DNA of 10,537 nt. It comes from Clostridia bacterium (GTDB lineage Bacteria; Bacillota_A; Clostridia; Christensenellales; CAG-138). The notes below the pieces were generated by a model, which was not told the DNA's origin, ran no database searches, and saw only the letters and a program-made list of their open reading frames with translations. This document shows positions 6,543 to 10,537 of this stretch, piece after piece. The stretch is taken from positions 1-10,537 of the forward strand of contig JAFUDD010000436.1 in assembly GCA_017459315.1 (NCBI GenBank). Reading direction: 5' to 3'. Positions within the stretch are counted from its first letter, which is position 1; the number at the start of each line of letters is the position of its first letter. A program made the translations under genes and the position numbers.

Positions 6543-6565
6543 AAAGTGTAATAATACTTTTTATG

Positions 6566-7276
6566 TCAACAGTCGTATTGTCTGCAATACAGGTATTTAC
6601 TCGCGGCGGTGCGCTGCGCGGCGTTCAGCTGCAGCAGCTCCATCACATACGATTCGAGGTAGTCGTTGAACTTGACCTCCAGGATGCATTGTCCGAGAAA
6701 CTCGGTCGCGGGGTAGGTGACAAGGTGCTTATTGAACAAGTCGGTCGCATACAGGCCGGTGCGGATGTTCCGGTCGAGCGTGATGCGCACGTCCTGCATG
6801 GGATAAATGAACGGCTCGCGGTCATAGTCCACGATCACGCGCGGCGTCAGATGCTTTGTCACCATGTCGCCGTAGGCTTCCTTGGCAAACGGCTCCTTGC
6901 GGTGGAGCAGAAACCCGTAGCTGCCTGCGCAGAGCGCGTTGCATTCGTTTCGCGTCAGCGTCAGACTGTCCTTTTTGATGAACTGCCCGTTCTTGTGCTT
7001 GCGCTCCAGCTTGATGCTCTTATCCGACAGGTTATAGATGCGGATGCGCCACTTGTCGCGGTACTCCACGCCGTCCACCTTTTCCGTCACAGCCGTGTTG
7101 AACGGATCGTCGAAGTACAGCGAGCGGATGAAATACCCGCCGTCCTTGGCGTGCGGATCGGTCTTCAGCGTGCTGCGGAGCCGGATCGCCAGCAGCGCGG
7201 CATCCGCTTCGGAAATCATGAATTTCAGCTCGTGGCGGTAGCCCTTCGCGTTTTCTTTTGGTTGAAAGACACTCAT
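6566..7276 (-). CDS. VTC-domain polyphosphate polymerase-like protein
   Basis: 236-residue soluble protein with the VTC domain, a triphosphate-tunnel fold. In yeast Vtc4 this fold makes polyphosphate from ATP; bacterial members are largely uncharacterised. The tunnel's alternating charged residues are visible in order: YRHELKF (R14, E16, K18), FIRSLYFDD (R51, D57), KWRIRIYN (R77, R79), KLERKHKNGQFIKKD (E91, K93, K101, K102), PRVIVDYDREPF (R146, D150, R153), VRITLDRNIRT and CILEVKFND (E200, K202). There is no membrane helix, so it needs a partner to reach the membrane, plausibly DUF4956. The start at 7276 gives the family N-terminus and overlaps the CotH stop as ATGA (7273-7276). A longer in-frame reading from 7417 would run 145 bp into the CotH gene with unrelated residues. 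The local ribosome site is weak, suggesting translational coupling. Confidence 0.9.
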   Translation of the reverse strand: MSVFQPKENAKGYRHELKFMISEADAALLAIRLRSTLKTDPHAKDGGYFIRSLYFDDPFNTAVTEKVDGVEYRDKWRIRIYNLSDKSIKLERKHKNGQFIKKDSLTLTRNECNALCAGSYGFLLHRKEPFAKEAYGDMVTKHLTPRVIVDYDREPFIYPMQDVRITLDRNIRTGLYATDLFNKHLVTYPATEFLGQCILEVKFNDYLESYVMELLQLNAAQRTAASKYLYCRQYDC

Positions 7277-10200
7277 TTCAGCTTGCTCACTCTCCCGAAA
7301 AGCTCCACCATCTTCTCGTCGGTCAGACGGTAGTTGGTGTTTTTGTTGATGTAGTTCTGGCAGTAGAGCAGGAAGTAATCCTGATAGTTCTTGCCGTAGT
7401 TGCGGATGTTGTTGCAATGCGAGTTCCAGCCCTTGACCGAAACGCCGTTATACGGGAACCACCGTTCGAGGTCGTAGCCCTCCATTTCGGCGCGGATCGC
7501 CTCCTGCAGCTCGTCCACCTTGGAAACGATTTTGTCCGGCGTGTAGACGTTGTTGAAGAAGTCCGCACAGTAGTAGAGAAACCGCTCCACAAACCGGTTG
7601 TTCGAGAGCAGCGACCGCCCGAGCGTCGTATCAAAGCCGTTGCCCGCGCCGTGGCCGGACGGGTTGAAGTACTTGCTGAAAAAGTCCCGCCGGTAGCCGC
7701 TCGTCTTGGTAACGTCGCTGTTCGGGTCCTCGCGGTTCATCGCCCAGCAGAAGTCGTAGGCGATCCACCGCCATTTGTTGTCCAGCTCGCTCGACCGCCA
7801 CCATTTGATGTTGCCGGTGTCCGTGTTGCCGATGATGATTTCAAACGCGCAGTACTGTGCAAAGTTGTCAATGTCGATCCGGTCGGCCACATACTGATAG
7901 TCCGCGTCGTTGGAAAGGTTATAGTTATGGCTCCGGCAGTATTCCAAAAGGGCCTTATAATCTTCGTTCGGCTTCACACCGGTGTAGATATTCGAGGCGA
8001 CCACCTCGCTCGATGCGACACCGTTGCCGACCAGGATATCAATGGTGCCGGTATCCTCAACGCCGTAGTGCTGCGCAAGGTAGAACTTGCTGACCTTTTC
8101 GCGGAGGTTATACACGCCCCAGTATTGGTCGTTGAGGTATACGATGCATTGCACATAGGCCTGATTTGCCATGTCCACGCCCGCGTCGTTCAAAAGCCCG
8201 AGCACAAGCACGTCGCGGATGCGCGACAGCGCACTGTCCTGCCCGGAGGCGCGCAGCACGAGCGAGTTATACGCCGTAAACGGGCGGTTGTCAAAGAACG
8301 GGTATTCGAGCCACGACGGGCCGACGCCCTTGCGGGCGACAAGGCCGATGCCCTTTTGCCCCTTATAGCGCGAGAACGCGCCGAAGATGCGGATATTCAG
8401 ATCGGCGGAGTAGAGCACCTCCTGCCCGCCCGCGCTCGTATAGGTGAACGTGGCGGGGCGCTCCCACATCTTGCCGCTCATGTTGAAGTTCGCCCATTGG
8501 CCGACCTTCTCCTTGTTCGTGTTGATCCACGTTTCGCTCGCTTCGCCCTTGCCGTTGTAGTCGTCGCCCTTCACGTAGATGCCGACCTTCGTATCGAACA
8601 GGTTCTTCTGATCGGTGACCAGGAACACCACCGGCAGCTTCGTATCGTGCGCCTGAATCGTCTGCTCGCCGTTTACGATCACGTAGGTGTAGGACTTCGT
8701 GTCGCTCGGGTAGCTTGCATTGCCGGGAGCGAACGTGCGCACACGCAGCACGGTATTTGCGGAAACCGCGATCGGGCCGGAAACGCGCATCGATTCCTCG
8801 GTCGGGATCGTCGTGTCGGTCGTGTAGGTGGCGTATAATCCTTCCGGCACCTTGATGTTCACGGTCTGCGCGCCGTGGTAGATACCGGAAGGCGTGTCCG
8901 CTTCGGCGGCTTCACAGTAGACGCCGTAGCCCGTGTCGGGGTTCGGCGCGGCCTCGGTCGGGGTCGTGAACAGCACCCATTCGCCGTTTTTGTCGCGGCC
9001 GTAGGAGATGCAGGCATGGCACGCGGGAACCGTCACACGGTCGATCATCGTGCCGTCCGGCTCGTAAAGGTAGAGCGTTTCGCCGGCGGCGGCAATGTCA
9101 AAGTTTACCTGATACCGGCGCTGCTCGTCGGTTGCGGAGGATTCTCCGTCGCGCGGGAGGCTGCCTTCCAGCTGCAGGGCGAGATATCCTTTTGCGGCGA
9201 TACTCGTTCCGTTAGGAAAAACCCATTGCAGAGGGTCGGTGTAATCGTCCGAAACGGCGTATCCGCCGAGGTCCACCGCATAGTCGGCGCTGTTGTACAG
9301 CTCGATCCACGCGCCGTAGTCCGCGTCAAACGGGCGGTCGCTCTTGGTCGATTTGTTGTACTGGTAGACGATGTGATAGCCGTTCACCAAGACCTCGTTG
9401 AACATGATATCATGCACGCCCATTTCGCCGTTTTCCTGCTTGTCGAACAGCGCATAGCCCACCTCGGTGTTGGCAAAGCCCGGCGTGATGCGGTCGGTCG
9501 GGGTGAACGTCGAATCCGGGTCGAACGTGCCGCCGTTGAACGAGCGCGCCATCGAGAAGTTCTTGGTCTGCACGCCGAACTCGATAAAGTCCGCATAGCG
9601 ATCCTCCGGCGTCGTCAAAAGCAGCGTTTCCCCGCGGGAGGACAGGCCGAAGTCGATGCACACATACCCGTCCACCGGCTCGACCGTGTTGTAGATCACC
9701 AAAAAGCCGTTCGGCTCGATGGTCACATCCTTGAACGTGAACTTTTTGGGCTTGGTGATATCGTCCGAAAGCCCCCATCCGTCAAGGCTGACCGGGGAGG
9801 AGGAGCTGTTGTACAGCTCGATCCAGTCGCAGTAGGTGCCGTCCGGGCCGCGGTGCGCGCTCGAATTGCTTGCCATGAATTCGGAAACCCGCACGGCGCT
9901 CGAAACGGTCGAGGTGTCCGTGTCGGCAATCGTGTTGTCGATCAGCTTCGTGCGCTCATAGGCCGCGACGCCCTCGGCGGTGTTCGGATAGCCGGGGGAC
10001 GGCGCCATGTTCGCCCATGTGCCGCTTGCCGGATCATAGCAGTAGGACAGGCCGGAATACGTGTCCGAAAGGCTCACCGTCGTGATCAGCGAGCCGCTCG
10101 GGTCGATAAAGCGCAGCACGTCGTCCTTGGACAGGGCGAAGTTTGCCACGTTGTCCAGTCCCGTGTCAAAGCCCGCGCACCAGATCACATAGTATTCGCC

Positions 10201-10527
10201 GGGGCGGAGTGACGCCTCCGGGATCGCCCACACGTCGGTTTCGCTGTCGGACAGGCCGTAGCCGCCGATGCTGACCGTTTCGCTGCCCGCGTTATACAGC
10301 TCGACATAGTCGCTGTACGTCCCCATCGGGTCGCGCACGGCCTGCTTGTTGCTGGCAAGGATCTCGGAGATCACCACGCCGGATCGCTGCGTTGCGGCGG
10401 TGGCGGCATTTTGGCGCACGTCCTTTCCCGCGCAGCTGAAAATGAACGCGAAAATCATGATGATCGCCAGCACGCCGCCGAGCACGATCGCCAGCAGCGT
10501 CAGCTTTTGCTTTTGTTTTTTATTCAT
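7273..10527 (-). CDS. Exported LTD-CotH kinase protein, probable lipoprotein
   Basis: 1084-residue exported protein. The N-terminus has Lys/Gln residues, a long hydrophobic core (about 10-31) and FIFSC, a near-lipobox that would place lipidation at C32. Three lamin-tail (LTD) domains follow at about 47-182, 209-351 and 372-532. Each begins V/I-x-x-(S/N)-E-x-(L/M), contains a (Y/W)-(V/I)-E-L-Y-N strand, and ends in a PG(Y/F)xN- or PNP-type turn. Residues about 547-618 resemble the chitobiase C-terminal fold (GIYHGAQTVNIKV, YTTDTTIPT). The CotH domain spans about 630-1084, with NIRIFGAFSRYKGQKG from 711, WGVYNLREK at 803-811 (E810) and WIAYDFCWAMN around D925. CotH proteins are atypical kinases; in Bacillus they phosphorylate spore-coat proteins. 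The target here is unknown. The start is supported by GGA 7 nt upstream at the window edge. It is the first visible gene of the operon; the promoter is outside. Confidence 0.9.
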   Translation of the reverse strand: MNKKQKQKLTLLAIVLGGVLAIIMIFAFIFSCAGKDVRQNAATAATQRSGVVISEILASNKQAVRDPMGTYSDYVELYNAGSETVSIGGYGLSDSETDVWAIPEASLRPGEYYVIWCAGFDTGLDNVANFALSKDDVLRFIDPSGSLITTVSLSDTYSGLSYCYDPASGTWANMAPSPGYPNTAEGVAAYERTKLIDNTIADTDTSTVSSAVRVSEFMASNSSAHRGPDGTYCDWIELYNSSSSPVSLDGWGLSDDITKPKKFTFKDVTIEPNGFLVIYNTVEPVDGYVCIDFGLSSRGETLLLTTPEDRYADFIEFGVQTKNFSMARSFNGGTFDPDSTFTPTDRITPGFANTEVGYALFDKQENGEMGVHDIMFNEVLVNGYHIVYQYNKSTKSDRPFDADYGAWIELYNSADYAVDLGGYAVSDDYTDPLQWVFPNGTSIAAKGYLALQLEGSLPRDGESSATDEQRRYQVNFDIAAAGETLYLYEPDGTMIDRVTVPACHACISYGRDKNGEWVLFTTPTEAAPNPDTGYGVYCEAAEADTPSGIYHGAQTVNIKVPEGLYATYTTDTTIPTEESMRVSGPIAVSANTVLRVRTFAPGNASYPSDTKSYTYVIVNGEQTIQAHDTKLPVVFLVTDQKNLFDTKVGIYVKGDDYNGKGEASETWINTNKEKVGQWANFNMSGKMWERPATFTYTSAGGQEVLYSADLNIRIFGAFSRYKGQKGIGLVARKGVGPSWLEYPFFDNRPFTAYNSLVLRASGQDSALSRIRDVLVLGLLNDAGVDMANQAYVQCIVYLNDQYWGVYNLREKVSKFYLAQHYGVEDTGTIDILVGNGVASSEVVASNIYTGVKPNEDYKALLEYCRSHNYNLSNDADYQYVADRIDIDNFAQYCAFEIIIGNTDTGNIKWWRSSELDNKWRWIAYDFCWAMNREDPNSDVTKTSGYRRDFFSKYFNPSGHGAGNGFDTTLGRSLLSNNRFVERFLYYCADFFNNVYTPDKIVSKVDELQEAIRAEMEGYDLERWFPYNGVSVKGWNSHCNNIRNYGKNYQDYFLLYCQNYINKNTNYRLTDEKMVELFGRVSKLK

Positions 10528-10537
10528 TCAAAAATCC

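Noticed and set aside
5463..6551. 362-codon plus-strand open frame opposite the GlsB-like and DUF4956 genes
   Set aside because: It spans two genes, an operon terminator and the intergenic gap, and is rich in His/Asp/Gln/Arg as expected for a complement of membrane-protein codons.
7277..7417. Upstream extension of the VTC gene to an ATG at 7417
   Set aside because: The extra 47 residues are Gln/Leu/His-rich, unlike the family. They come from reading the CotH 3' end in another frame, and the ATGA overlap at 7273-7276 gives a better start.
7258..10212. Long plus-strand open frames (526 and 445 codons) opposite the CotH gene
   Set aside because: Val/Arg/His-rich shadow translations without domains. 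The minus strand carries LTD and CotH motifs along the whole stretch.

Overview
The window looks like a chromosomal segment from a GC-rich Clostridia-type Firmicute, perhaps a gut Oscillospiraceae/Ruminococcaceae-like organism. The reasons are a cdaA-cdaR pair, strong AGGAGG-type ribosome sites, rho-independent terminators after most units, a type I dockerin, and a CotH/VTC/DUF4956 cluster. This placement is inferred from gene content and style, not from a search. No tRNA, rRNA, CRISPR array, insertion sequence or phage gene was seen. Codon use and base composition look even throughout, so nothing marks an island.

Left part, plus strand. The 3' end of cdaA (c-di-AMP synthase) enters from the left edge and overlaps cdaR (YbbR-repeat regulator) by 11 bp. 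A clear terminator follows cdaR, so glmM, the usual third gene, is not directly downstream. Next comes a monocistronic FAD-dependent dehydrogenase of the COG2509 type. A 155-bp leader region follows, then a secreted SpoIID/LytB-type peptidoglycan enzyme with a Pro/Thr/Glu linker and a C-terminal dockerin, closed by a terminator.

Right part, minus strand (transcribed right to left). A 3.25-kb gene encodes an exported, probably lipid-anchored protein with three lamin-tail (LTD) domains, a small chitobiase-C-terminal-like domain and a CotH kinase domain. It overlaps by ATGA a VTC-type polyphosphate polymerase gene. After 32 bp comes a multi-pass DUF4956 membrane protein, then a strong terminator, then a small GlsB/YeaQ-type membrane protein with its own terminator. 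The two halves converge at about 5.35-5.52 kb, with one terminator for each strand.

Working picture. Most genes act at the cell envelope: c-di-AMP control of wall/osmotic homeostasis, a peptidoglycan lytic enzyme, and a phosphate-transfer module. The most interesting unit is the CotH-VTC-DUF4956 operon. It pairs a cytosolic tunnel-fold polyphosphate polymerase with a membrane protein and an extracellular kinase-like lipoprotein, and it could be an undescribed system for making, exporting or using phosphate polymers at the surface. The second is a SpoIID-type enzyme carrying a dockerin.
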